Below are positions 30,891 through 39,935 of a stretch of 64,000 nt of DNA, in pieces. The translations under genes and the position numbers were made by a program. The stretch spans positions 1 to 64,000 of the forward strand of contig JBDTSP010000017.1 of the NCBI GenBank assembly GCA_039931065.1. The letters are read 5' to 3'. Within the stretch, counting starts at the first letter, position 1; every line of letters starts with the position of its first letter. A model generated the notes under the pieces. The model was not told the origin of the DNA. It did not search any database and saw nothing but the letters and a program-made list of their open reading frames with translations. Source of the DNA: CADEED01 sp039931065. GTDB lineage: Bacteria > Pseudomonadota > Gammaproteobacteria > Steroidobacterales > Steroidobacteraceae.

Positions 30891-32477
30891 GCCGTACTTC
30901 TTTTCGTACTCCGCGACTGTCTTGTCGTAATCCTCGCGCTGCTTCTGGTACTCGGCCTCGTTGCGGTCGCGCTCGATGATGTATTTCTGCGTGCGATCCA
31001 GTGTTTCCACTGCCCAGCGCCGCGCATCGTTATTACTCGCGTACCGGATCGCATCCATCAGATAGGGGATCATCTCGTCCGGCTTCTCGCGACGATTCTT
31101 GATGTTTGAGAGCGAGATCGCGATATCCGCGTTGCCGGGCGCGCGCTGATACGCCGACAACAAGGCCTCCTCGGCCAAATCCAGATTCTCGCCGAGCTCC
31201 GTTGCCGCGGTGCCGAAACCCCACAGCGCCTCGATGTCCTTGCCATTGTGCTGGATGGCTTCACCAAACCATTTCATCGCGCGTTTCAGATCGCGATCGT
31301 TCTGCGCACCCGAGCGTTTGCTCATCGGGTTGAACTCGCTCGCGGTCGACAACAATACCGTCGCGAGCTCGCGGCGCTGCAACCAGTCCGCCGCGGCGAG
31401 CAGCCCTTCGGCTCTGGCGGTCGCGAGGTCGAAGGCGGTATTGTCGTCTTCGAGTTGCGCGAGACGCGCGGCGAGGATGGCGGAGCGCGCTGCGTTGGGT
31501 TCCTTCTTCTCGATCGTCTGCACCAGCGGCCGGATGCGATCCGGATGGAAACGCGACTCGAGCATGACATCGACGAGGATTGCCATCGCGTCAGTCGGTT
31601 CGACGGGTTTGCCCGCGGCCAACGTGACCGGCGTGGTTTCGCCGATCTTGATCCCGCCCGAGCTCATTCGCGTGCTGCGCGAGTATTCACGCAGTTGTTT
31701 GTCGATCGCACCGAGGTCTTCGCCGAACGCCGTGCGCGATGACTCGGTCTGCGTGTGCAACGAGTTCATCTCGTTGAGGTACTTCATCATCTGGCCGCCG
31801 AAAGCGCGATTCTCGACAAGACCGTAGTGCACCGTCAGCCACGATTGGGCGTAGAAGTTGTCCGCCAGCTTGTGCGACCGGTACTCCGGGTCGTTCATGC
31901 TGACCTTGATCAGCCGCTCGAACGGAATCCAGTCGCGTTCGCGCAGGGTGTAGATGTGGTACAGCGGGATCTGCAGCACCGCCATGTTCTCTTTCGTAAA
32001 TACCGCGAGACCCATGAGCTCGGCGAGCCCTTCGTTGAACCACGGCGGATACTCGCCGGCGAACTGCGTCGCAAGATAGAAATGGGTGTACTCGTGCAGC
32101 ACGGTGTGTACGGACTCTTCGCGCGGTGCGTCGCCGTTCATCGCCATGAAATTGGCGAAGTGCGCCTGCTGGAAAAAGCCCGCGACGTTCTGGCGCGGAA
32201 TCAGGTATTTGTTCCAGTCTGCGGTGCTCGAGATGATGATGGTGGTGGGAAACACGGTGCGGGAAGCGCGCCGGCCGAGACTCTTCTCGAGAGTGACGCG
32301 AAATTTCGCCAGGTCCTCGACGAATTGCCGCGCCTGGGTGCCGCTGCGCGAGGTGATGATCCTGAATTCGCCCGCGTCGTATTCCACGTAACGGCCGATG
32401 CGCGCATCACCGGCATGCACCAGCGACGCACCCCACAGGTACGTGGCAACCACCAACAAGAGCCGCCGATACTTCAT
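30873..32477 (-). CDS. Exported gluzincin-type metallopeptidase with C-terminal TPR-like helices
   Basis: A 534-residue exported protein. The signal peptide (MKYRRLLLVVATYLWGASLVHA) is followed by a zinc peptidase domain with H128-E129-Y-T-H132 in VLHEYTHFYL and the third ligand region WFNEGLAELMG, as in gluzincins of the DUF1570-like type. The C-terminal half (about 300-510) is helical and TPR-like, ending in a charged coiled segment and a Lys run. The start at 32477 is seven bases after GGGAG; a tandem ATG at 32480 is also possible. The frame runs open to 32741 but without a signal peptide. Substrate and partners are unknown. It is divergent from a DMT exporter. Confidence 0.78.
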   Translation of the reverse strand: MKYRRLLLVVATYLWGASLVHAGDARIGRYVEYDAGEFRIITSRSGTQARQFVEDLAKFRVTLEKSLGRRASRTVFPTTIIISSTADWNKYLIPRQNVAGFFQQAHFANFMAMNGDAPREESVHTVLHEYTHFYLATQFAGEYPPWFNEGLAELMGLAVFTKENMAVLQIPLYHIYTLRERDWIPFERLIKVSMNDPEYRSHKLADNFYAQSWLTVHYGLVENRAFGGQMMKYLNEMNSLHTQTESSRTAFGEDLGAIDKQLREYSRSTRMSSGGIKIGETTPVTLAAGKPVEPTDAMAILVDVMLESRFHPDRIRPLVQTIEKKEPNAARSAILAARLAQLEDDNTAFDLATARAEGLLAAADWLQRRELATVLLSTASEFNPMSKRSGAQNDRDLKRAMKWFGEAIQHNGKDIEALWGFGTAATELGENLDLAEEALLSAYQRAPGNADIAISLSNIKNRREKPDEMIPYLMDAIRYASNNDARRWAVETLDRTQKYIIERDRNEAEYQKQREDYDKTVAEYEKKYGKKKKK

Positions 32478-32541
32478 CATCGCTCTCCCAGAGGCACGCG
32501 CTAAACTTACGCGCCCTCCCGCACCACGTCTATCTAGCGCC

Positions 32542-33441
32542 ATGACCGCCCACAACCGAGCGCTCCTCCAGATGCACATTTGCGTGGTGTTGTGGGGCAT
32601 CACCGCGATTCTCGGCAAACTCATCACTTTGCCGGCAATGCAGCTGGTGTGGTGGCGGATGTTGTTAGTCAGCGTGGCGCTGGCGTGTTTTCCGCGCGTC
32701 TGGCGTGCGCTGCGGACGATTCCGCCGCGTCTGATCCTCATCTACTGCGGCATCGGCTGCGTGGTGGCGCTCCACTGGCTTGCGTTCTATGGCTCGGTGA
32801 AGCTGGCGAACGCCTCCGTCGCCGCGACGACCATCGCACTGGCGCCAGCCGTCACGGCCGTGATCGAGCCCTTGATCACGGGCGCGCGCTTCGAACGACA
32901 TAATCTCCTGCTCGGAATCCTCGTGGTTCCTGGCGTCGCGCTGGTCATGGGCGGGATCCCCGGGGATATGCACCTGGGCTTCTGGGTGGGCGTCGCGTCG
33001 GCGGCGCTCGCCGCCGTGTTCCTCGCATTGAACAAGCGTTTCCTGGGTCACCACGATGCAATGGCGGTGACCTGGCTCGAGCTTGGTGCGGGTTTCCTGC
33101 TGGTCGCAGCGCTCGCGCCATTCGTAGCCCCGGCTGGCGCAACCGTTGTCCTCCCCGATGTCTGCGATGGGGCGCTGCTGGTTGTCCTCGCCATCCTCTG
33201 CACCCTGATTCCCTTCGTGGTCTCGCTCGCAACGCTGCGGCACCTGTCCGCCTTCACCGCCCAGCTCGCGATCAACCTGGAACCGCTTTATGCAATCTCG
33301 ATCGCGGTGCTGTTCCTGGGCGAGGCGCGCGAGCTCGACTCACTCTTCTATCTGGGAGTGGCGATCGTGCTCGCGGCGGTTTTCGGCCACGGCTGGCTGC
33401 AGTCCCGAAAAATACCCGCCGCCGTCCATATCAGTGATTGA
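32542..33441 (+). CDS. EamA/DMT superfamily transporter
   Basis: A 299-residue inner-membrane protein with ten hydrophobic segments arranged as two EamA repeats. The first begins ICVVLWGITAILGKLITLPAMQLVWWRMLL and the second begins LGFWVGVASAALAAVFLALNKRF. DMT proteins of this kind export amino acids or other metabolites. The substrate cannot be assigned. ATG 32542 is chosen because the ten-helix pattern starts directly after it. The 3' end overlaps the -35 element of the gltB promoter. Confidence 0.82.
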   Translation: MTAHNRALLQMHICVVLWGITAILGKLITLPAMQLVWWRMLLVSVALACFPRVWRALRTIPPRLILIYCGIGCVVALHWLAFYGSVKLANASVAATTIALAPAVTAVIEPLITGARFERHNLLLGILVVPGVALVMGGIPGDMHLGFWVGVASAALAAVFLALNKRFLGHHDAMAVTWLELGAGFLLVAALAPFVAPAGATVVLPDVCDGALLVVLAILCTLIPFVVSLATLRHLSAFTAQLAINLEPLYAISIAVLFLGEARELDSLFYLGVAIVLAAVFGHGWLQSRKIPAAVHISD

Positions 33442-33465
33442 CCGACGAGTCTCCGTCTGTATGAT
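33438..33465 (+). promoter_or_regulatory. Sigma-70 promoter for gltBD
   Basis: TTGACC (33438-33443), a 16-bp spacer and TATGAT (33460-33465) make a near-consensus promoter overlapping the end of the DMT gene. The start would be near 33472. A direct repeat ATCTGACT at 33464 and 33479 covers the start region and may be an operator. Confidence 0.65.
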
Positions 33466-33543
33466 CTGACTCATATATATCTGACTGCTCCGTGCGCCTT
33501 CGCGGCCGCGCCTCCAGATGTAACCAATTGAAAACGAGGAAGT

Positions 33544-33562
33544 TATGAGCCGCTGGCTCATA
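33544..33562. promoter_or_regulatory. Palindrome over the start of the gltB leader frame
   Basis: Perfect 8-bp arms TATGAGCC and GGCTCATA flank a 3-bp centre. The palindrome contains the ATG of the short leader frame, so it could be an operator or an RNA hairpin that hides that start. Confidence 0.45.
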
Positions 33563-33613
33563 GCGTGGGGAAGTTGCGCCCCGCGCGTTTGTGTTTGGAG
33601 GAGCCGAAAATGA
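33545..33613 (+). CDS. 22-residue leader peptide overlapping the gltB start
   Basis: A short frame encoding MSRWLIAWGSCAPRVCVWRS followed by RK has its own GAGGA site ending four bases before its ATG. Its TGA overlaps the gltB ATG as ATGA. That arrangement would couple gltB translation to translation of the leader. The peptide contains two Cys, three Trp and four Arg. No homologue is known to me. The alternative is that the frame is chance in a leader. Confidence 0.45.
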   Translation: MSRWLIAWGSCAPRVCVWRSRK

Positions 33614-36600
33614 CCGCGATTCGATTGGGACCACCTGCAAAGCAGGGCCTTTACGACCCTCAGTTCGAGCATGACGCCTGCGGCGTCGGCTTCATCGTGG
33701 ACATCAAAGGTCGCAAATCGAACGCCGTCCTCAAGCAAGGCATCCAGATCCTCAAGAACCTCGATCATCGCGGCGCCAGCGGCTCCGAGGTCAACACCGG
33801 TGACGGAGCGGGCCTGCTCATGCAGATGCCGCACGCCTTCCTCAAGAAGGTCGCCAAGAAAGATGCGCGTATCGATCTGCCGGAACCCGGCCACTACGCC
33901 GCCGGCAACATCTTCATGCCGCGCAACGCGACGCAGCGCCGCAAGATCGAAGAAGTGTTCGCGCGAGTGGTGCAGGCCGAGGGCCAGGTGTATCTCGGCG
34001 CGCGCAGCGTGCCGACCAACAACTCCATGCTGGGGGAGACCGCGAAGGCTTCCGAGCCGTTCACGCGCCAGGTATTCATCGGCCGCGGTGCCGATACGCC
34101 CGACGAGGCGGAGTTCGAACGCAAGCTGTACGTCATCCGCAAACGCGCCTACAACGAGATCCGCGTCTCGACCATCGGCGGCGCGGAGTTCTGGTATGTA
34201 GTTAGCCTGTCGCACAAGACGCTGGTCTACAAGGGCATGCTCACCACGATGCAGCTCGACCAGTATTTCCTCGACCTGCAGAACCCGGCGATGGAAACGG
34301 CGATCGCGCTGGTGCACTCGCGTTTCAGCACGAACACGTTCCCGAGCTGGGACCGCGCGCATCCGTACCGCTGCATCGCGCACAACGGCGAGATCAACAC
34401 GCTGCGCGGAAACATCAACTGGATGCGCGCCCGCGAGGCCTTGTTCCAGTCGGAGATGTTCGGCGAGGATATCCAGAAGATCACGCCAATCATCAATCCG
34501 AACGGTTCGGATTCCTCGATGTTCGACAACGTGCTCGAGCTCATGGTGCTCGCCGGCCGCTCGATGCCGCACGCCGTGATGATGATGATCCCCGAGCCGT
34601 GGTCGAAACACGCCTCGATGGATCCGGCGCGCAGGGCCTTCTACCAGTACCACAGTAGTTTGATGGAGCCATGGGACGGCCCCGCCGACATCGCCTTCAC
34701 CGACGGCAAGCGCATCGGCGCGGTGCTCGACCGCAATGGCCTGCGCCCGGGCCGCTATTACGTCACGAAGGACGACCTCGTCGTGCTGGCCTCCGAGGCC
34801 GGCGTGCTGGATTTTCCGCCCGAGAACATCCTGCACAAGGGCCGGTTGCAGCCGGGCCGCATGTTCCTGGTCGACACCGAGCTTGGCCGCATCGTCGAAG
34901 ACGAGGAGATCAAGGCGCAGATCATCAACGAGCGTCCGTACGCGGACTGGCTCAAGCAGCACCTCGTTCATCTGAAGGACCTGCCGGCCGCGCCCGAAAT
35001 GCCGCCACCGGAACCGGTGACGCTCGCCAAGCGCCAGGTTTCTTTCGGCTACACCTTCGAAGACCAGCGAATCCTGATGGCGCCGATGGCGCGCGATGGC
35101 AACGAAGGCGTCGGCTCCATGGGCAACGACACGCCGCTCGCGGCGCTGTCGCAAAAGTCGCGCATGTTGTACGACTATTTCAAGCAGCTCTTCGCGCAGG
35201 TGACGAACCCGCCCATCGACTGCATCCGTGAAGAAATCATCACGTCGTCGGATGTGTGGCTGGGGTCCGAAGGCAACCTGCTCGACCCGCGCCCGGCTGA
35301 TTGCCGCCGCCTCGAATTGAGCGGCCCCGTGCTGACCAATGAAGAGTTCGCCAAGGTAAGGCGCCTGTCGCTGCCGGGGCTCAAGGTGGGCACGTTGCGC
35401 ATCCTGTTCCGCGCCGATCGTGGCGAAGACGGACTCGTGCAGGCCATCGAGGTGATGCGCGCGGAAGCCATGCGCCTGATCGACGAGGACGAGGTCAACA
35501 TCCTGATCCTGTCCGATCGCGGCGTGAACAAGGAATTCGCGGCGATCCCGTCCCTGCTGGCCGTTTCGGGCCTGCATCACTTCCTGATCCGCCAGGGCCT
35601 GCGCATGAAAGTGTCGCTGGCGCTCGAAACCGGCGAGGCGCGCGAGGTGCATCACTTCGCGTTGCTCATCGGCTTCGGCTGCTCGGTCATCAACCCGTAT
35701 CTGGCCTTCGAAACGCTCGACGGCATGATCCGCGACGAGATGCTGCCGAACATCGAGCACAAGCTCGCGTGCAAGAACTTTGCGAAGGCCGCCGTCAAGG
35801 GTGTGGTCAAGGTCATGTCCAAGATGGGCATCTCGGCCGTGCAGAGTTATCACGGCGCGCAGGTGTTCGAGGCCGTGGGTCTGCGCCAGGACGTCATCGA
35901 CGAATACTTCTCCGGCACGGCGTCGCGCGTCGGCGGTGTCGGCCTCGATGTCATCGCACGTGAAGTGCTCCTTCGTCATACCGCCGCGTTCGCCGATCGC
36001 AAGCCGCAGAGCCAGACCGAACTGCCTTCGGGTGGTCAGTACCAGTGGCGCTCGGATGGCGAGTTCCACCTGTTCAACCCGGAAAGCATCCATCGCCTGC
36101 AGAAGTCGGTGCGCACGGGTTCGTATGCCACTTACCAGAGCTACGCCGAGCTGATCGACGATCGCGCGAAAAACCTGTCCACGTTGCGCGGCCTGCTCGA
36201 TTTCAAGCAGGGCGAAGCCATTCACATCGACGAAGTGGAATCCGTCGAGAGCCTCATGAAACGCTTCAAGACCGGCGCCATGAGCTACGGTTCGATCTCG
36301 AAGGAAGCGCACGAGACGCTCGCCATCGCGATGAACCGCGTGGGCGGCAAGAGCAACACGGGCGAAGGGGGCGAAGATGCGGATCGCTTCGTGCCGATGG
36401 AAAACGGCGACTCGAAGAATTCCGCCATCAAGCAGGTGGCGTCGGGCCGCTTCGGCGTCACCAGCCACTACCTGGTCAACGCGAAGGAGCTGCAGATCAA
36501 GATGGCGCAGGGCGCGAAGCCCGGCGAAGGCGGGCAGCTCCCGGGCACCAAGGTCTATCCGTGGATCGCGAAGACGCGCGGCACGACGGCGGGCGTGGGT

Positions 36601-38220
36601 CTCATCTCGCCGCCGCCACACCACGACATCTATTCGATCGAAGATCTGGCGGAACTCATCCACGATCTCAAGAACGCGAACCGCGACGCGCGCATCAGCG
36701 TGAAGCTGGTCGCGGAAGTGGGCGTGGGCACCATCGCAGCGGGCGTGGCGAAGGCACACGCCGACGTGGTGCTGATCTCCGGCGCCGACGGTGGAACGGG
36801 CGCATCGCCGCTCACCTCGCTGATGCACGCCGGCCTGCCGTGGGAACTCGGCCTCGCCGAGACGCACCAGACGCTGGTCATCAACAACTTGCGGTCGCGC
36901 ATCGTCGTCGAGACCGATGGTCAGTTGAAGACCGGTCGCGACGTGGCCATCGCCGCGCTGCTGGGCGCCGAAGAGTTTGGTTTCGCCACCGCTCCGCTGG
37001 TCGCGGTCGGCTGCATCATGATGCGCGTGTGCCACCTCAATACCTGTCCGGCGGGCGTGGCCACGCAGGATCCGCGCCTGCGCGAGAGATTCTCGGGCAA
37101 GCCCGAGCACGCGGTGAATTTCATGCGGTTCATCGCGCAGCACCTGCGCGAAATCATGGCGCAACTCGGCTTCCGCAAGCTCGAAGACATGGTGGGCCGC
37201 GTCGACATGCTCGAGCCGCGCGCGGCCATCGACCACTGGAAGGCCAAGGGCTTCGACTTCAGCAACATCCTGTACGCGCCGGACGCCGGCCCCGAGATCG
37301 GCCGCTTCAAGCAGATCAACCAGGATCACGGCATCGACCGGTCGCTCGACGTCACCACGTTGTTAGGGCTGTGCGAGCCCGCGATCGCGCGCGGCGAGAA
37401 GGTGACGGCCGAAGTGCCCGTTCGCAACGTCAACCGCGTGGTGGGCACCATCACCGGCAGCGAAGTCACGAAGAAGTGGGGCGTGGCCGGACTTCCCGAC
37501 GACACCATCCAGATCAAGTTCAAGGGTTCCGCCGGCCAGAGCTTCGGCGCGTTCGTCCCGAACGGGATGAGCTTCGCGCTCGAAGGTGATGCCAACGACT
37601 ACTTCGGCAAGGGGTTGTCGGGCGGCAAGCTCGCGGTGTTTCCGTCGCCGCTGTCGCCGTTCGCCTCCGAGCAGAACATGATCATCGGCAACGTCGCTCT
37701 CTATGGGGCGACGAAGGGCGAAGTGTTCGTGCGCGGAATGGCGGGCGAACGTTTCGCCGTGCGCAACTCGGGTGTCGACACCGTCGTCGAGGCCGTCGGC
37801 GATCACGGCTGCGAATACATGACGGGCGGGCGCGTCGTCGTGCTCGGCCCGACGGGGCGCAATTTCGCGGCCGGCATGTCCGGCGGCATTGCCTACCTGC
37901 TCGACGAGAACAACGAATCCAATACGCGGATCAACGCGCAGATGGTCGACATCGAACGCGTCGAAGACCCGGCCGAGGCCGAAGCCCTGCGCGCGCTCAT
38001 CGAGAAACACGTTCAATTCACCGGCAGCGAACACGCCAAGGGCATTCTTGCGGCATGGGCCACGAAGCTGCCGAAGTTCGTGCGCGTCATCCCGAAGGAT
38101 TACAAGCGAGCGATGGCCTGTCTCAAGCGGGCACACGACCAGGGGTTGTCGGGCGACGAGGCGATCATGGCGGCGTTCGAAGAAAACGCGCGCGACCTGG
38201 CACGCGTCGGCGGAAACTGA
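33610..38220 (+). CDS. gltB: Glutamate synthase (NADPH) large chain
   Basis: GltB makes glutamate from glutamine and 2-oxoglutarate with GltD. The 1536-residue length fits the bacterial alpha subunit. The short propeptide (MTAIRLGPPAKQGLYDPQFEHDA) ends at the N-terminal nucleophile Cys24 in DACGVGFIVD. The class II amidotransferase domain follows, then the central domain, the FMN-binding synthase barrel (about 870-1200) with the 3Fe-4S cluster ligands Cys1135, Cys1141 and Cys1146 in CIMMRVCHLNTC, and the C-terminal beta-helix with GXXGXXXG-type repeats. ATG 33610 has GGAGGAG upstream and is preferred over a GTG at 33565. gltD follows after 30 bp. The large open frame on the opposite strand is a codon-bias shadow. 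Confidence 0.97.
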   Translation: MTAIRLGPPAKQGLYDPQFEHDACGVGFIVDIKGRKSNAVLKQGIQILKNLDHRGASGSEVNTGDGAGLLMQMPHAFLKKVAKKDARIDLPEPGHYAAGNIFMPRNATQRRKIEEVFARVVQAEGQVYLGARSVPTNNSMLGETAKASEPFTRQVFIGRGADTPDEAEFERKLYVIRKRAYNEIRVSTIGGAEFWYVVSLSHKTLVYKGMLTTMQLDQYFLDLQNPAMETAIALVHSRFSTNTFPSWDRAHPYRCIAHNGEINTLRGNINWMRAREALFQSEMFGEDIQKITPIINPNGSDSSMFDNVLELMVLAGRSMPHAVMMMIPEPWSKHASMDPARRAFYQYHSSLMEPWDGPADIAFTDGKRIGAVLDRNGLRPGRYYVTKDDLVVLASEAGVLDFPPENILHKGRLQPGRMFLVDTELGRIVEDEEIKAQIINERPYADWLKQHLVHLKDLPAAPEMPPPEPVTLAKRQVSFGYTFEDQRILMAPMARDGNEGVGSMGNDTPLAALSQKSRMLYDYFKQLFAQVTNPPIDCIREEIITSSDVWLGSEGNLLDPRPADCRRLELSGPVLTNEEFAKVRRLSLPGLKVGTLRILFRADRGEDGLVQAIEVMRAEAMRLIDEDEVNILILSDRGVNKEFAAIPSLLAVSGLHHFLIRQGLRMKVSLALETGEAREVHHFALLIGFGCSVINPYLAFETLDGMIRDEMLPNIEHKLACKNFAKAAVKGVVKVMSKMGISAVQSYHGAQVFEAVGLRQDVIDEYFSGTASRVGGVGLDVIAREVLLRHTAAFADRKPQSQTELPSGGQYQWRSDGEFHLFNPESIHRLQKSVRTGSYATYQSYAELIDDRAKNLSTLRGLLDFKQGEAIHIDEVESVESLMKRFKTGAMSYGSISKEAHETLAIAMNRVGGKSNTGEGGEDADRFVPMENGDSKNSAIKQVASGRFGVTSHYLVNAKELQIKMAQGAKPGEGGQLPGTKVYPWIAKTRGTTAGVGLISPPPHHDIYSIEDLAELIHDLKNANRDARISVKLVAEVGVGTIAAGVAKAHADVVLISGADGGTGASPLTSLMHAGLPWELGLAETHQTLVINNLRSRIVVETDGQLKTGRDVAIAALLGAEEFGFATAPLVAVGCIMMRVCHLNTCPAGVATQDPRLRERFSGKPEHAVNFMRFIAQHLREIMAQLGFRKLEDMVGRVDMLEPRAAIDHWKAKGFDFSNILYAPDAGPEIGRFKQINQDHGIDRSLDVTTLLGLCEPAIARGEKVTAEVPVRNVNRVVGTITGSEVTKKWGVAGLPDDTIQIKFKGSAGQSFGAFVPNGMSFALEGDANDYFGKGLSGGKLAVFPSPLSPFASEQNMIIGNVALYGATKGEVFVRGMAGERFAVRNSGVDTVVEAVGDHGCEYMTGGRVVVLGPTGRNFAAGMSGGIAYLLDENNESNTRINAQMVDIERVEDPAEAEALRALIEKHVQFTGSEHAKGILAAWATKLPKFVRVIPKDYKRAMACLKRAHDQGLSGDEAIMAAFEENARDLARVGGN

Positions 38221-38250
38221 GCCACAAAATACAAGAACAGAAGTAGATAG

Positions 38251-39735
38251 ATGGGAAAGCCAACAGGATTTATCGAGTATCTGCGCGAACTGCCGGTGGA
38301 TCGTGCGCCCGCCGAACGCGTGCGCGACTGGAACGAGTTCCACCACCACATGGACGAGAAACGTCTGCGTCAGCAGGGTGCGCGTTGCATGGACTGCGGT
38401 GTGCCGTTCTGCCACACGGGCAAGCTGATTTCCGGCATGGCCTCGGGCTGCCCGGTGAACAACCTCATTCCCGAGTGGAACGATCTGGTGTTCCGTGGAT
38501 TGTGGCGCGAGGCGCTCGATCGCCTGCATCGGACCAACAACTTCCCGGAGTTCACCGGCCGTGTGTGCCCGGCGCCTTGTGAAGGTTCGTGCGTTCTCGG
38601 GATCAATGCGCCCCCGGTCACCATCAAGAACATCGAGAACGCGATCGTCGACAAGGGCTTTGAAGAAGGCTGGATCGTCGCCGAGCCGCCAACCACGCGA
38701 TCGGGAAAGAAAGTCGCGGTGATCGGTTCGGGCCCTGCGGGCCTCGCGGCCGCGGCGCAGTTGAACAAGGCCGGCCATCTCGTGACCGTGCTCGAGCGCG
38801 CCGATCGCCCCGGCGGGTTGCTGACCTATGGCATCCCGAACATGAAGCTCGACAAAAAAGCCGTGGTTGCACGCCGCATCTCGCTCCTGGAGAAGGAAGG
38901 CGTCAAATTCGTCTGCAATGCGACGGTTGGCGAAAACGTCGAGGCCGAATTGCTCGCCAAGGACTTCGACGCAACGGTCATCTGCACCGGCGCCACGGTG
39001 CCGCGCGATTTGCCGGTCGAAGGCCGCGCGCTGAAGGGCGTGCACTTCGCGATGGATTTCCTCACGCTGAGCACCCAGTCGGTGTTGAAGGGCCAACCGG
39101 ACGCAACCACCATCCACGCGAAGGGCAAGGACGTCATCGTGCTCGGCGGCGGCGACACCGGCACCGACTGCGTCGGCACCTCCGTGCGACATGGATGCAA
39201 GAGCATCACGCAGATCGAGATCATGGCGATGCCGCCGATGGATCGCGCCGCGGACAATCCGTGGCCCGAATGGCCCAAGGTCTACAAGATGGATTACGGC
39301 CAGGAAGAGGCCGCCGCGAAATTCGGTGGCGATCCGCGCGTCTACTTGACCACCGTGAAGAAGTTCAAGGATGACGGCGCCGGCAATCTGGCCGCCGTGA
39401 TCACCGTGAACATCCAATGGGAAAAGAACGACAAGGGTCAGTTCATCCCGGTCGAGCAACCCGGCAGCGAGAAGGAACATCCCGCGCAGCTCGTGTTGCT
39501 GGCCATGGGTTTCCTGGGTCCCGAGCAGGCGCTGCTCAAGGATCTGAAAATCGAGACCGACCCGCGTTCGAACGTGAAGGCCGAGTACGGCAAATACGGC
39601 ACGAGCGTCCCGGGTGTATTCGCCGCCGGCGACGCGCGCCGCGGGCAGAGCCTGGTCGTGTGGGCCATCAACGAAGGCCGCGGCGCCGCGCGCGAGTGCG
39701 ACCGCTGGCTGATGGGCGCGACCGAACTGCCCTAG
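38251..39735 (+). CDS. gltD: Glutamate synthase (NADPH) small chain
   Basis: The 494-residue beta subunit moves electrons from NADPH to the GltB flavin through FAD and two 4Fe-4S clusters. N-terminal cysteine motifs are visible (CMDCGVPFC, CPVNN, CPAPCEGSC). The FAD-binding GXGXXG is in VAVIGSGPAGLAAAAQL and the NADPH site in VIVLGGGDTGTDCVGTS. The terminal GVFAAGDARRGQSLVVWAI motif is typical. It forms an operon with gltB. A palindromic element follows the stop by 6 bp. Confidence 0.97.
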   Translation: MGKPTGFIEYLRELPVDRAPAERVRDWNEFHHHMDEKRLRQQGARCMDCGVPFCHTGKLISGMASGCPVNNLIPEWNDLVFRGLWREALDRLHRTNNFPEFTGRVCPAPCEGSCVLGINAPPVTIKNIENAIVDKGFEEGWIVAEPPTTRSGKKVAVIGSGPAGLAAAAQLNKAGHLVTVLERADRPGGLLTYGIPNMKLDKKAVVARRISLLEKEGVKFVCNATVGENVEAELLAKDFDATVICTGATVPRDLPVEGRALKGVHFAMDFLTLSTQSVLKGQPDATTIHAKGKDVIVLGGGDTGTDCVGTSVRHGCKSITQIEIMAMPPMDRAADNPWPEWPKVYKMDYGQEEAAAKFGGDPRVYLTTVKKFKDDGAGNLAAVITVNIQWEKNDKGQFIPVEQPGSEKEHPAQLVLLAMGFLGPEQALLKDLKIETDPRSNVKAEYGKYGTSVPGVFAAGDARRGQSLVVWAINEGRGAARECDRWLMGATELP

Positions 39736-39741
39736 GCGGCA

Positions 39742-39817
39742 AAGTAGTACCGGGTAGGGATTGAGCGGACGACGGCGCTTGTGCGTCGGGTCACTCGATC
39801 CCTACCCGGCACTACTT
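39742..39817. repeat. Family A palindromic element, copy 3 (76 bp)
   Basis: The left arm AAGTAGTACCGGGTAGGGAT (39742-39761) and right arm (39798-39817) differ at one position. The 36-nt interior can continue the stem (GAGCGGACGACG with CGTCGGGTCACTC). It lies just after gltD and about 120 bp before the convergent C13 peptidase gene. Confidence 0.9.
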
Positions 39818-39935
39818 CCATGTCCTGCATCCGTCGCCGAATTTCCGCCGTAAGTTCTGATCAGCTACGGTTTGTCGCTGCTCGTTCGGCGGCGGGGTCG
39901 GTGCCGGTCATAACGGTTCCGGTGCCGGCCTTCTT

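Noticed and set aside
33340..37329. A very long open frame (1329 codons) on the minus strand opposite gltB
   Set aside because: It mirrors the high-GC codon bias of gltB, has no recognisable motifs, and gltB itself is unmistakable.
37363..39480. A 705-codon minus-strand frame opposite gltB/gltD
   Set aside because: It spans two well-defined genes and has shadow composition.
17132..39817. Family A elements as parts of a CRISPR or attachment-site system
   Set aside because: The copies are single, kilobases apart, palindromic rather than direct, and have no cas, integrase or recombinase genes nearby.
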